Assembly: GCF_019511445.1 (NCBI RefSeq)
Contig: NZ_JAEUAN010000015.1
Coordinates: 1 to 64,000 of the forward strand
Source: Aliirhizobium wenxiniae
GTDB lineage: Bacteria > Pseudomonadota > Alphaproteobacteria > Rhizobiales > Rhizobiaceae
Length of the DNA stretch: 64,000 nucleotides
Reading direction: 5' to 3'
A program made the translations under genes and the position numbers. This document shows positions 34,796 through 44,286 of the stretch, in pieces. A model generated the notes under the pieces. The model was not told the origin of the DNA, made no database searches, and saw only the letters and a program-made list of their open reading frames with translations. Each line of letters begins with the position of its first letter. The first letter of the stretch is position 1.

Positions 34796-37402
34796 TCAGG
34801 TGCCGGACCTATTGCGGCGATCATCCGCTAGCAATCTGGTGAGAATCATCGGCAGGATGCCTCCCGCGCGCAGAATGTTTACCTCCGCATTGGTCTCGAT
34901 GGCGGCGCTGGCCGAGAAGGTCAGCGTCTCGCCGGACGTGCGCTCGAGCCGCACCTCGACAGGGCAGCGTGACGAAATGGCGTCGGGTTCAGCGACGATC
35001 GTCAGGAGATCGCCGGGTACCAATGCCAGCTCATCGGGGCCAAAAGCCTCGGGCAGGCGAAGCGGCAGTACGCCCATGCCGATCAGGTTCCAGCGGTGGA
35101 TGCGCTCAAAACTCTTGGCAAGAACCGCGCGAACGCCGAGCAGCGCCGCGCCCTTGGCCGCCCAGTCACGGGAAGACCCCATCCCGTACCGTTCGCCGGC
35201 GACGATCACGACCGAGCGCTCTTCATCCTGATATCTCTGTGCCGCGTCCCAGAGCGACATCACGGCACCCGATGGGGAGTGGATCGTTGATCCGGGCGGA
35301 ACATCGCCCAACAGGTTGCGTACCGTCTTGTTGGTGAACAGGCCGCGGATCATCACTTCCCAGTTGCCGCGCCGCGATGAGAAGACGTTGAGGTCCGTCG
35401 GGTTCTCGCCGCGCTCGATCAGGTGACGGCCGGCATCGCCCTTGGCGGGGATCGCGCCTGCCGGCGAGATATGGTCCGTCGTGATGTCGTCGCCAAGGAC
35501 AATGATCGGATGCGCTTGATAGGTGCCAAGCTGCGTGCCCTTGCCGAAACTCGCAAATGGCGGGCGGCGGATATAGGTGGAATTCTCGTCCCACGAGAAC
35601 AATGTGGTGGTGGGGGCGGACAAGTCCTTCCACGCCTTGCTTGCCTCGGCCGCATCATAGGCCGGAGCGAAATCGGCAATGCTGGATGCCAGGGTGAGCG
35701 CTCCATCAATCTCGGAAGCGCTCGGCCAGAGCATGGCAAGCGTTACCGGCGCGCCATCCGTAGCCGTACCGATCACGTCGGTCATGATGTCGATCTCGAC
35801 GGTGCCCGCCAGCGCGAACGCGACGACCAGCGGCGGTGATGCCAGAAAGCCGGCTTCGAGCTGCGGATGGATGCGGCCCGGGAAGTTCCGGTTTCCGGAG
35901 ATCACTGCCGCGGGCAGAATGCCGCGCTCAGCCATTGCTTTCGCGACAGGCTCCGTCAGCGGGCCGGAATTGCCGATGCAGGTGGTACAGCCGTAACCAA
36001 CGATGCCGAAACCAACGGATTCGAGATCGTCCAGCAGACCGGCGCGGACCAGATAGCGTTCGGCCGTTGGAGAGCCCGGTGCGGTGGACGTCTTGACCCA
36101 GTGCGGCGGGCGCAACCCGAACTTTCGTGCCTTTCTTGCCAATAGGCCTGCGGCGATGAGCAGGCCGGGATCGGACGTGTTGGTGCAACTTGTGATCGCC
36201 GCAATCGCGACAGCCCCGTCGTTTGGCTCGCCTTCGACTGCAACAGCACCTGTTTTCATGCCGCTGATGGCCGCGCGGGTTTCACTGACCGCGATCCTGT
36301 CCTGTGGACGGCGGGGACCGGCAAGGCTCGGCTCGACGCTGTCGAGGTCGAGTTCAAGTATCGACGTATAACGGGGACTGGCTTGCGGGTCGAACCACAG
36401 CCCGACGCGTTTCGCATAGGCTTCGACAAAGAGAGCGTGCTCCTTGCTGCGTCCCGTCTGCAAAAGGTAGTCGATCGATCGGCTATCGATTGGAAAATAA
36501 CCGCTATTGGCGCCAAACTCGGGGGTCATGTTGGCAACGACCGCGCGTTCTGCCGCTGTTAGAGCAGAGACGCCCGGTCCGTAAAACTCGACGAACTTGT
36601 CCTGAAGGTCGATCTTTCGCAGCAGATGGGTGATGACGAGCGCGAGATCGGTGGCTAAAACGCCTTCGCGCAGCGCGCCGGTCAATTTGACACCGACAAC
36701 ATCAGGGACGCGCAGCGCCACCGGCATCCCGAAAAATACGCTTTCCGCTTCAAGGCCGCCGACCCCCCAGGCCAGCACACCGATGCCATTGATCATCGGC
36801 GTGTGGCTGTCCGTACCGATCAGCGCGTCAGGCACGGCCCAGAGGCGTCCATCGCGGCGGTATGGCGTTGCGATCGTGGCCAGCCGCTCGAGATTGAGCG
36901 TGTGCATGATGCCTGTACCGGGCGGATGGGCGCGGAAATCCGAGAGTGTGTTGGTCGCCCATTTCATGAAGCTGTAGCGCTCGGAATTGCGGTCGTACTC
37001 ACGCGCCATGTTTCGGGCCAAGGCAGCAGACGTTCCGAACGCATCGACGGCGACGGAATGGTCGGTCGAAACATCCACAGGAACGACGGGATTGAGCAGC
37101 GAAGGGTCTCCGCCAGCCTCCGCCAGGGCCGAACGCATGCCAGCGATATCGACCAGCGCCGGGCCACAGGTCGTGTCATGCATCAGGACGCGATTGGGAA
37201 GGAACGGGATCTCGACGTCGCTTTCGCCCGTATCAACCCAATCGAGGATTGCCTTGCGCGCGCCTGCCGCATCATCGCCTCCGGTCCGGATCGCATTTTC
37301 CAGCAGGATTCGGTGAATATACGGCATGCGCGCAAGCTTTTCGCCGGCCTCTGCAGGCAGGTCTATGACTTCGTAAGAGACATCATTGATTTCAATGTTC
37401 AT
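34796..37402 (-). CDS. Aconitate hydratase, AcnA family
   Basis: An 868-residue aconitase. The 4Fe-4S ligands are present: AITSCTNTSDP (about 415) and GYGCTTCIGNSGPL (about 480). GTDSHTPMINGIGVLAWGVG and the swivel-domain GERYGMGSSRDWAAKGAALL complete the active site. It interconverts citrate and isocitrate or acts on a related tricarboxylate. It is the last gene of the tctC-tctB-tctA-gntR unit, so this copy probably serves the imported substrate rather than the TCA cycle; the housekeeping acnA should be chromosomal. Confidence 0.9.
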   Translation of the reverse strand: MNIEINDVSYEVIDLPAEAGEKLARMPYIHRILLENAIRTGGDDAAGARKAILDWVDTGESDVEIPFLPNRVLMHDTTCGPALVDIAGMRSALAEAGGDPSLLNPVVPVDVSTDHSVAVDAFGTSAALARNMAREYDRNSERYSFMKWATNTLSDFRAHPPGTGIMHTLNLERLATIATPYRRDGRLWAVPDALIGTDSHTPMINGIGVLAWGVGGLEAESVFFGMPVALRVPDVVGVKLTGALREGVLATDLALVITHLLRKIDLQDKFVEFYGPGVSALTAAERAVVANMTPEFGANSGYFPIDSRSIDYLLQTGRSKEHALFVEAYAKRVGLWFDPQASPRYTSILELDLDSVEPSLAGPRRPQDRIAVSETRAAISGMKTGAVAVEGEPNDGAVAIAAITSCTNTSDPGLLIAAGLLARKARKFGLRPPHWVKTSTAPGSPTAERYLVRAGLLDDLESVGFGIVGYGCTTCIGNSGPLTEPVAKAMAERGILPAAVISGNRNFPGRIHPQLEAGFLASPPLVVAFALAGTVEIDIMTDVIGTATDGAPVTLAMLWPSASEIDGALTLASSIADFAPAYDAAEASKAWKDLSAPTTTLFSWDENSTYIRRPPFASFGKGTQLGTYQAHPIIVLGDDITTDHISPAGAIPAKGDAGRHLIERGENPTDLNVFSSRRGNWEVMIRGLFTNKTVRNLLGDVPPGSTIHSPSGAVMSLWDAAQRYQDEERSVVIVAGERYGMGSSRDWAAKGAALLGVRAVLAKSFERIHRWNLIGMGVLPLRLPEAFGPDELALVPGDLLTIVAEPDAISSRCPVEVRLERTSGETLTFSASAAIETNAEVNILRAGGILPMILTRLLADDRRNRSGT

Positions 37403-37563
37403 CCGCGTGTCTTGCCCAGTTCAATTCATGTCATCGTAAAGAACGGAGGCCTAGGCATCCGAACCAATTTCGACCTTATATAACTATAAAATGCAATATT
37501 CGCAAGGATGTGCCCGACTTTGTCCTGGAGATTTGCTGCTCGGCGGTTGATGCAGCAGCGCCG

Positions 37564-38448
37564 TCAGGCCTGCGGGGTCTTGATGCGTCCTGCGCCAAGG
37601 ATGTGCGTGTAGAGGAAAGCAGCGGCTTCGTTCCTGCGTCCATCCTCGATCAGGTCGAGGATATGCAGGTGTTCGTTGGTTTGCCGCGGCAGGCGCGTCC
37701 GATCTATGGTGATGCGGTATTCGATGAGGCGGCGCAGACGATTGATGCGTCGGATGGCATCGAGAAAAAATTCATTCTGCGAGCAAGCGACGAGCATCTC
37801 ATGAAACTCGTTATTGGCCTTGAAGATCTCGGCGCGCGACCACGCTTCGTAACCACCGTCGCGAAGGTTGCTCTGGGTTTCTCGAGCGCGCTTGAAACCT
37901 TCGGGATTCGGCTCGAAGGTCGGCAGCAGCATCGCCTGCTGTTCGATAACGGCGCGGAAAGCGTAACCGTCTTCGTAACTCTTGCGAGAAGTGAGCGCTT
38001 GCGTGAATGCCCAACCGTTTCCGGGAAGGCGCTCGATCCAGCCCTCATCGGCAATTCGGTGCAGGATCTTCAGCAGTCTCGTCCGCGGAAGATCGTACAT
38101 CCGCATCAACTCGTTTTCGCTCACCTTGTCCGGAAGCGCTCCTGACAGCCGGTCATCCGCCATCCGGAAATAAACGTCTTCATTGCCGTCAGCGTCGCCG
38201 GATCCGATGGGCTTGGATGCATCCATGACTTGCGCATCCACCGCGAGAAAGAAGCCGCGGTTGGGTTCCGAGCGCACGATACCCTGCGCCTCAAGGTTCT
38301 TGAGCGCGCCCATGATTGGCGCCCGGGAAACGCGAAAAGCATCCGCCAGCATCTGGAGTGGCAGGCGATCGCCCTCGCCCATGCCATTTGCTTTGGCGTA
38401 TTCGATGATGTTCTCGGTAATTTGAGGCGTCAGACTGTTTCGCGCCAT
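37564..38448 (-). CDS. GntR family regulator (FCD type) with two winged-helix regions
   Basis: A 294-residue regulator. The first winged helix is residues 1-70 (LQMLADAFRVSRAPIMGALK, then GIVRSEPNRGFFL). A second helix-turn-helix-like unit follows at about 105-150 (SENELMRMYDLPRTRLLKIL, GWIERLPGNGWAF). The C-terminal half is an FCD-type helical ligand domain (YGYAFRAVIEQQAML-type start, NEFHEMLVACSQ with a metal-binding His). It sits inside the tct-acn operon, 87 bases after tctA, and probably senses a tricarboxylate to control it. Confidence 0.82.
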   Translation of the reverse strand: MARNSLTPQITENIIEYAKANGMGEGDRLPLQMLADAFRVSRAPIMGALKNLEAQGIVRSEPNRGFFLAVDAQVMDASKPIGSGDADGNEDVYFRMADDRLSGALPDKVSENELMRMYDLPRTRLLKILHRIADEGWIERLPGNGWAFTQALTSRKSYEDGYAFRAVIEQQAMLLPTFEPNPEGFKRARETQSNLRDGGYEAWSRAEIFKANNEFHEMLVACSQNEFFLDAIRRINRLRRLIEYRITIDRTRLPRQTNEHLHILDLIEDGRRNEAAAFLYTHILGAGRIKTPQA

Positions 38449-38534
38449 GGGGCTCGCTCTGTTGAATTCGTCTGCCTTCTACCATCGTCGCGTAACCGAA
38501 AAAAGCGGCGGCCTTTGTAGCCGCCGCCGAATTT

Positions 38535-40034
38535 CTAGTCCTCGTCCTGCTGGAAGCGTGACAGTCCCCTGAACAGGAATGGAGCAACAAGCGCGATCAC
38601 AGCAATACCGATCATGATCGCCGAGCTCCAGTGTTGGAACAGGATCATCGGATCACCGAGGCTCATCTGCATGGAACGGCGGAGTGCGCTATCGGCAAGT
38701 GGACCGAGGATCAATCCGACGACGGCAGGCGCGATCGGATAATCGAACTTGCGCATGAAGAAACCGATGACGCCAAAGCCGGTGAGCAGCAGCAGTTCCA
38801 CCACGGATGGATTTGCAGCGATCGTTCCCATCGAGGCAAAGACCAGGATGCCGGCATAGAGCCATGGCAACGGGATCTTGAGCAACCTCACCCAGAGCCC
38901 GACTAGAGGCAGGTTCAGTACCAGCAGCATGACATTGGCAATGAACAGGCTGGCGACGAGCCCCCAGACGAGATCGGCATGCTGTGTAAAGAGCAGTGGA
39001 CCTGGCTGGATGTTATATTGCTGGAAGCCGGCGAGCATCACGGCGGCCGTGGCAGACGTCGGAAGGCCAAGCGTCAGCAGCGGCACCAATGTACCGGCGG
39101 CAGACGCGTTGTTGGCAGCTTCCGGTCCTGCGACGCCTTCGATTGCACCATGCCCGAACTCCTCAGGCTTATCGGAAAGCTTGCGCTCAACGTTGTAGCT
39201 CAGAAAAGTCGGAATTTCGGCGCCACCCGCGGGCAGTGCGCCGATCGGGAACCCGATCACGGTTCCGCGCAGCCAAGGTTTCCAGGAGCGTTTCCAGTCA
39301 TCTTTCGACATCCAGATCGAGCCTTTTACGGGAATGGGCTTTTCCGGTTTGTAAAGGTGGCGCGATGCGACGATCAAAGCTTCGCCGATGGCAAACAGGC
39401 CAACAGCGAGCGTCGTGACTTCGACACCATCAAGCAGTTCTGGCACGCCGAACGTCAGCCGGGCCTGACCCGTTAGCTGGTCGATGCCCATCAGACCGAG
39501 CCACAGGCCGAACGCGAGGCTTGTCAGCCCCCGCAACGGTGAAGAACCGAACGTCGCCGATACGGTGACGAAAGCGATCAGCATAAGGCCAAAGTAGTCC
39601 CAAGGGCCGAATTTGACGGCAACCTTCACCAGCATTGGCGCCAGAAACGCCAGACCTATCGTTGCGATTAGGGCTGCAACGAACGATCCGATCGCGGCGG
39701 TGGCCAAAGCAGGTCCGCCGCGGCCGGAGCGCGCCATCTTGTTGCCTTCGAGAGCCGTCACAACCGATGCGCTTTCGCCTGGTGTGTTCAGGAGGATGGC
39801 CGTCGTCGATCCACCATACATACCGCCATAATAAATGCCGGCGAACATGATGATCGAGCCGCCCGGATCGAGCTTGAAGGTAACAGGCAGAAGCAACGCG
39901 ACGGTCAATGCCGGTCCAATGCCCGGCAGGACACCAACGGCCGTGCCGATGATGACGCCTACCGCGGCATAGATCAGGTTTGCCGGTTCGATCGCGGTCG
40001 CAAAACCTTGAAAAAGATAAAACAGAGAATCCAT
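38535..40034 (-). CDS. tctA: Tripartite tricarboxylate transporter, large membrane subunit TctA
   Basis: A 499-residue protein with about twelve membrane helices. Family motifs: GTAVGVLPGIGPALTVALLL near the N-terminus, YYGGMYGGSTTAILLNTPGE (about 75) and a central GAIEGVAGPEAANNASAAGT. It is the main permease unit of a secondary, binding-protein-dependent tricarboxylate carrier in the inner membrane. It lies 8 bases after tctB. Confidence 0.95.
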   Translation of the reverse strand: MDSLFYLFQGFATAIEPANLIYAAVGVIIGTAVGVLPGIGPALTVALLLPVTFKLDPGGSIIMFAGIYYGGMYGGSTTAILLNTPGESASVVTALEGNKMARSGRGGPALATAAIGSFVAALIATIGLAFLAPMLVKVAVKFGPWDYFGLMLIAFVTVSATFGSSPLRGLTSLAFGLWLGLMGIDQLTGQARLTFGVPELLDGVEVTTLAVGLFAIGEALIVASRHLYKPEKPIPVKGSIWMSKDDWKRSWKPWLRGTVIGFPIGALPAGGAEIPTFLSYNVERKLSDKPEEFGHGAIEGVAGPEAANNASAAGTLVPLLTLGLPTSATAAVMLAGFQQYNIQPGPLLFTQHADLVWGLVASLFIANVMLLVLNLPLVGLWVRLLKIPLPWLYAGILVFASMGTIAANPSVVELLLLTGFGVIGFFMRKFDYPIAPAVVGLILGPLADSALRRSMQMSLGDPMILFQHWSSAIMIGIAVIALVAPFLFRGLSRFQQDED

Positions 40035-40042
40035 GGGTAGCC

Positions 40043-40516
40043 TCAGAACAGTCGTTCAAGCGGCCCCTGGGGCAGCGCAAGCGTCAGCAGCTTGTTGAAC
40101 ATCAGGAAAATGATCACGCCGATGATGGCACCAAGACAGAGATCCTTGATGATCGTCTTGTTACCGAAAGCACGCGCGGTAAGGGCAAACAGCAGCGTCG
40201 ATCCCAGGATGAAACCGCCGCCCAGCCAAATCGAGCCGATCAGTCCGGCCAGCCCCAAGCCAATCCAGCTCACGGCCTTCCAGTCGGTAACTTCCGCCTC
40301 CACATCGCGTGGTCGGAAAGCGCTGACGAGATGTCCGATAGCCAACGCGGCAAATAGGATCGCCACGAAATAGGATGCAGCACTTGCACTCATGCCGTAA
40401 CTGGCACGAACTTTCATGTGACTTGCGTCCCAGTATGTAATCACTGCAATCGCAAGCAGGATGATCGCAACCACCGCGACGGGCCGGTTGGCGACAGACA
40501 ATGTCTTGGATGTCAT
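40043..40516 (-). CDS. tctB: Tripartite tricarboxylate transporter, small membrane subunit TctB
   Basis: A 157-residue protein with four membrane helices (VAVVAIILLAIAVITYWDAS; AASYFVAILFAALAIGHLVS; LGLAGLIGSIWLGGGFILGS; LGAIIGVIIFLMFNKLLTLA), the TctB layout. It forms the small membrane partner of TctA. The low sequence conservation of TctB is normal; the position between tctC and tctA makes the call firm. Confidence 0.92.
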   Translation of the reverse strand: MTSKTLSVANRPVAVVAIILLAIAVITYWDASHMKVRASYGMSASAASYFVAILFAALAIGHLVSAFRPRDVEAEVTDWKAVSWIGLGLAGLIGSIWLGGGFILGSTLLFALTARAFGNKTIIKDLCLGAIIGVIIFLMFNKLLTLALPQGPLERLF

Positions 40517-40568
40517 AATGGTCCTCGTCGGCGGGAAGCGACAAGCCGCCTCCCGCTCTCAGATTGGA

Positions 40569-41531
40569 TTAGTTAGCAAGGCCGATGGATGTCAGGATGG
40601 CGCGGACCCGTTCTGTTTCGGAACCGATAAAGGTCTTGAACTCGTCGGATGGCGCGTAGTAGTCGGTCCAGCCGCGGGTTTTGAGGACTTCCTTCCAGCG
40701 GTCGGACTTTACGGTCTTTTCGACCGCAGCCTTGATGGCATCGAGATCCTTGCCTTCAACGCCGGGACCGGCAAATACGCCGCGCCAGTTGACCAGTTCG
40801 ATATCAAACCCCTGCGCCTTGAGGGGCTGGGCCTCGATACCGGCGATCGGCTCGGGATAGGAAATCGCGAGCGCCCGAAGGTCGCCGGATTTGATCTGGC
40901 CTTCCCATTCGCCGTAACCCGAGACACCAGCGGTCGCCTGACCGCCAAGCATGGCTGCGAGGGATTCCCCGCCGCCGGAATAGGCCACGTAGTTGACCTT
41001 GGCGGGATCCTGACCGGAGCCCTTGGTGACGAGCGCGGCGAGGATATGATCCGCGCCGCCAGCGGAGCCGCCGACCCAGATAGTCTTTGCGACGTCCTTG
41101 GCAATCGTCGCCTTCAGGTCCGCCATCGTTTTGATCGGCGAGTCTTTTGGCACGACAATAACCAGCGGATCGCCCGTTAGTCGGGCTACCGGCGTAACCT
41201 GCGTCAAATCAACCGGTGAGGCATTGGAGATGCTTGCGCCGACGAGCGTGATGCCGGCGACGAGCAACTGTTTGGGGCTGCCTTTGGCGGCTCCTACGAA
41301 CTGCGCAAGCCCGACAGTGCCGCCTGCGCCCGGAACGTTGACGACCTGCACGCTCTTCGCGGCGCCGGTGGCCATCATGACTTCCTGAAGGGAACGGGAA
41401 GCAGAATCCCAGCCACCACCAGCGCCTGCCGGTGCGGTAATTGTCACTTCAAGGCTCTGAGCATGAACGAGCGAATACGCACCGGTGACGGCGATCGTCG
41501 CAACGAGACAAAATTTTAGCAGCTTTCGCAT
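40569..41531 (-). CDS. tctC: Tripartite tricarboxylate transporter, periplasmic binding protein TctC
   Basis: Start at ATG 41531 places the signal peptide properly (MRKLLKFCLVATIAVTGAYS, cleavage near LVHA). The 320-residue protein has the Bug/TctC fold: TITAPAGAGGGWDSASRSLQ, NVPGAGGTVGLAQFVGAAKG, and YVAYSGGGESLAAMLGGQAT. It captures the substrate in the periplasm and delivers it to TctAB. First gene of the operon; the upstream 100 bases are AT-rich and should hold the promoter. Confidence 0.93.
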   Translation of the reverse strand: MRKLLKFCLVATIAVTGAYSLVHAQSLEVTITAPAGAGGGWDSASRSLQEVMMATGAAKSVQVVNVPGAGGTVGLAQFVGAAKGSPKQLLVAGITLVGASISNASPVDLTQVTPVARLTGDPLVIVVPKDSPIKTMADLKATIAKDVAKTIWVGGSAGGADHILAALVTKGSGQDPAKVNYVAYSGGGESLAAMLGGQATAGVSGYGEWEGQIKSGDLRALAISYPEPIAGIEAQPLKAQGFDIELVNWRGVFAGPGVEGKDLDAIKAAVEKTVKSDRWKEVLKTRGWTDYYAPSDEFKTFIGSETERVRAILTSIGLAN

Positions 41532-42465
41532 GATGTAATCCTCCACAGATCTTCAAGCTCCTCCGAGCTCAATCAAACTGCATTAAATAATTACAAAAGT
41601 AAATCAGTTTCAAGTAACTTTATCTCTGGACTGGCCGCGTCCAATTGAAGGGATTGATGTCTTTGGTTCGCGCCGGCGCGCTCTCTCTTCGTGAGCGTGC
41701 CCCTCCATAGCCAAACTCGCCGTTTCCGGGTCAGTTGCGGTCAGGGGACCGCCATTCGATCTCTTCTGTTGCCTCATTGGTAAATGCTTCTTTTTGAACT
41801 GGAGTGGATAGGAACTCTCGAAAGGGCAGAAGATTGCCGCAGATACGAGTGCTGAAACTTGCTTGAAAACCTCGTCACGAAAGCGATCGCCGCACTAGAT
41901 CTTCAGGATGTCGCAATCTGCCCGGTTCGGACTCTGCTGCACAGCGCTACGCCCTATTCAATGGGCCCGCCGCCATGGGCGGGTTCCAAAAGCCAACTCA
42001 CAAGACATTGCCGGATATTCTATCTCGGGCGCGAGCGGCCGTAGTCTCTCTGCCACCGCTGGAATACGCGGACTCGAGACATGCCAGACTGAAATCTGAA
42101 TACGGATTACATCAAGCTGGCGGTCATTGTGCGTTGTGCGGCACTCTCTATTGCCGCTCAAGCGCACCGGACGTAGCTGATCACCTCGAGCGTCGTTTGT
42201 CGTACATGTGGGTCCGTTCGGAATGATCGACGCTTCCGCTCCCGGCTTGAACTGAAATATGTCCTCGAAAATCCTCGGCAGAGATACTAAGTGGATTGAA
42301 CACGGCTCCGTGGGGAAAGCGGTGCTGCTTTAAAAGGATTGGATCGGGTTCGACATGTGAGACGTCGCCACACAGGTCAAACGTAACCGCTGTTCCAATC
42401 CCACATTGTCCTCGCCGCCGTGATCTGTGATCGCCTTTTCATGGACGAGCAACGGGAGTTTCTCC
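41532..42465. other. Non-coding stretch between tctC and the IS66 element
   Basis: About 930 bases without a supported gene. The first 110 bases carry the AT-rich tct promoter region. Short open frames at 41859-42226 match nothing I know and lack ribosome-binding sites. The left end of the IS66-family element should lie in the last 220 bases (GTAACCGC near 42387 is one candidate), but no 8-bp target duplication confirms it. Confidence 0.4.
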
Positions 42466-42852
42466 ATGGAGAGTACATTGGAGGTTCTCACGACCAGGAA
42501 GTCTGGACGTGAGTTTCATCGGCATTGGCCAGACGATGTTAAGGCACAGATCGTTTCGGAGAGCCTTCGGCCCGGAGCCTTGGTGAATGAGGTCGCAGAG
42601 CGCTACGGCTTGAGGCCGAACCACCTCTCTGCGTGGCGGACGATGGCGCGGCAGGGCAAACTGATTTTGCCTGCGCCTGAGGATGCGGTGGAGTTTGCAG
42701 CGGTGATCGTCGATCCACCAGTTGCGGAGCCACCCATCAAGAAAGCCAGTCGTCCCGAGATCATCGTCGGCGCTGTCACGATCCGGTTGGAAGAAGGCGC
42801 GTCCGCCGCCCGGATCGCCGCTGTCGCGCGTGCCTGCGCGGTTCCGGCATGA
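42466..42852 (+). CDS. tnpA: IS66 family accessory protein TnpA
   Basis: A 128-residue protein with the IS66 OrfA/TnpA pattern: RKSGREFHRHWPDDVKAQIV, then GALVNEVAERYGLRPNHLSA, a helix-turn-helix, and a C-terminal GAVTIRLEEGASAARIAAVA. It is needed with TnpB and TnpC for IS66 transposition. ATG 42466 is chosen because it starts the conserved region. Its stop overlaps the tnpB start by 4 bases. Confidence 0.88.
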   Translation: MESTLEVLTTRKSGREFHRHWPDDVKAQIVSESLRPGALVNEVAERYGLRPNHLSAWRTMARQGKLILPAPEDAVEFAAVIVDPPVAEPPIKKASRPEIIVGAVTIRLEEGASAARIAAVARACAVPA

Positions 42853-42908
42853 TCTTTCCCTCGAACCGGGTTCGGATCATGGTGGCGACCAAGCCCGTCG
42901 ATTTCCGT
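42849..42908 (+). pseudogene. tnpB: IS66 tnpB, 5' part (20 codons)
   Basis: ATG 42849 overlaps the tnpA stop. The first 20 codons read MIFPSNRVRIMVATKPVDFR and end where the RIT element begins. The frame resumes at 46302 with KGHDGLAALVKNELHK; together they rebuild the canonical VDFRKGHDG of IS66 TnpB with no base lost, so the insertion is recent or has not decayed. Confidence 0.9.
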
Positions 42909-42946
42909 AATTATGCGGCGATGATAATTATGCAGAGCCGATGACG
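42909..42946 (+). repeat. RIT left inverted repeat
   Basis: A 38-bp sequence containing two copies of AATTATGC(G/A)G and ending GAGCCGATGACG. It matches the reverse complement of 46236-46273 with about three mismatches. The doubled AATTATGC unit is likely the recombinase-binding arm. Confidence 0.85.
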
Positions 42947-43056
42947 CAAATCTATAGATTATGTATTCATTACAGCTGCTTAGTTAAAATGCGCAGGCGC
43001 GGTCGCTCCACATAATATGCTCCCTCACGATGGGTTCACCCTGTGAGGAGAGTAAT

Positions 43057-44286
43057 ATGAATGCCAATAGTCGTAATCACCTGTTCCTCGATCCCGGCCC
43101 TTTGTCGTCATGGATCGATCGGTTCGCAGATGAGCTTGCCGCTCAGAGGTATACGCCGCTGACCATTGAAGGCTACACGGCCTCGGCTCGTCATTTCGCA
43201 GCTTGGCTTGACAAATCGGGGATCTCGATGGACGTCATCGATGGTGATGTCGTTCGTCGCTTTGCCGAACATCGCTGTCGATGTGCCGGTGGGCGACAGT
43301 GGCTGCGGGTCTCGCCAAAATACTCTCGCCGTGCCGGGAGGTTCGTTGTTTTCCTGCAAGGGGCAGGTGTTGTATGTCCACCCCCGAAGATCGCGTCGCC
43401 ATATCCCCTGCTTGACGGCTATCAAAGCTGGTTGCGCGTCCACCGAGGACTGTCGGAACGAACGATCACCCGTCACCTTCGCGACCTCCATAGGCTCTTG
43501 CCGGTGCTCGGCGCGGCGACCCTCGACTATGATGCCGCCCTGATCCGTAATGTTGTCCGAGAGTGGCGCGAGCGAACCGGGCCAGCTAATCTGAGGACCA
43601 TAACAAGCGCCTTGCGCAGCTATCTCCGCTACCTCGCGGGTGCCAGCTTGTGCCGACCCAACCTCGATCACGCCATTCCCCCGGTCTTGCAGTGGCGCCT
43701 TTCATCGTTGCCGCGGTATCTTGCAGCCACCGACGTTGAAAGCGTCATTGCATCCTGCGATCAACTCAGCAGAGGCCAACTGCGGGACCGGGCAATCCTG
43801 CTTCTATTAGCTCGTCTTGGACTGCGGGCCGGGGATGTGGCCGGACTCAGGCTCGACGACATCGAATGGACGTCAGGTATGCTACGCCTAAGTGGCAAAG
43901 CGCGCCGGCAAGTTCGGCTGCCATTACCGCAGGACGTCGGTGATGCACTTCTCGCATACATCGAGCAGGAACGGCCGCGCGTGCCTCAAGAGGCGGTCTT
44001 TCTTACAATGATTGCTCCCTTCCGGTCATTTTCACAGTCCAGTCATGTCTCCACGATCGTAGCGCTGGCGCTAAAACGTGCGGGCATTTCAGATCCCCCG
44101 TCGTCGGGAGCGTGCTTGCTGCGCCACTCAGCGGCAACCTCGATGCTCCGCGCGGGGGCCACACTCGAAGCTGTTGGCACGGTGCTGCGTCACCGTTCGA
44201 TCGATATGACCGCACATTACGCTAAGGTCGATGTCGCGATGCTGGAGCAGGTTGCCCAGCCTTGGCCGGGAGAGCTCCCATGCTGA
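43057..44286 (+). CDS. ritA: RIT element tyrosine recombinase RitA
   Basis: ATG 43057 is preferred to the upstream 43030 because GAGGAG lies just before it. The 409-residue recombinase has an N-terminal core-binding domain (RYTPLTIEGYTASARHFAAW) and a complete catalytic set: Arg in LARLGLRAGDVAGL, CLLRHSAATSMLRAGA, and LRHRSIDMTAHYAKVD with the Tyr. It overlaps ritB. The three Rit proteins are thought to act together in movement of the element. Confidence 0.9.
   Translation: MNANSRNHLFLDPGPLSSWIDRFADELAAQRYTPLTIEGYTASARHFAAWLDKSGISMDVIDGDVVRRFAEHRCRCAGGRQWLRVSPKYSRRAGRFVVFLQGAGVVCPPPKIASPYPLLDGYQSWLRVHRGLSERTITRHLRDLHRLLPVLGAATLDYDAALIRNVVREWRERTGPANLRTITSALRSYLRYLAGASLCRPNLDHAIPPVLQWRLSSLPRYLAATDVESVIASCDQLSRGQLRDRAILLLLARLGLRAGDVAGLRLDDIEWTSGMLRLSGKARRQVRLPLPQDVGDALLAYIEQERPRVPQEAVFLTMIAPFRSFSQSSHVSTIVALALKRAGISDPPSSGACLLRHSAATSMLRAGATLEAVGTVLRHRSIDMTAHYAKVDVAMLEQVAQPWPGELPC

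Noticed and set aside
41859..42226. Short open frames upstream of the IS66 element
   Set aside because: No ribosome-binding site and no recognisable domain; probably junk between tctC and the IS.
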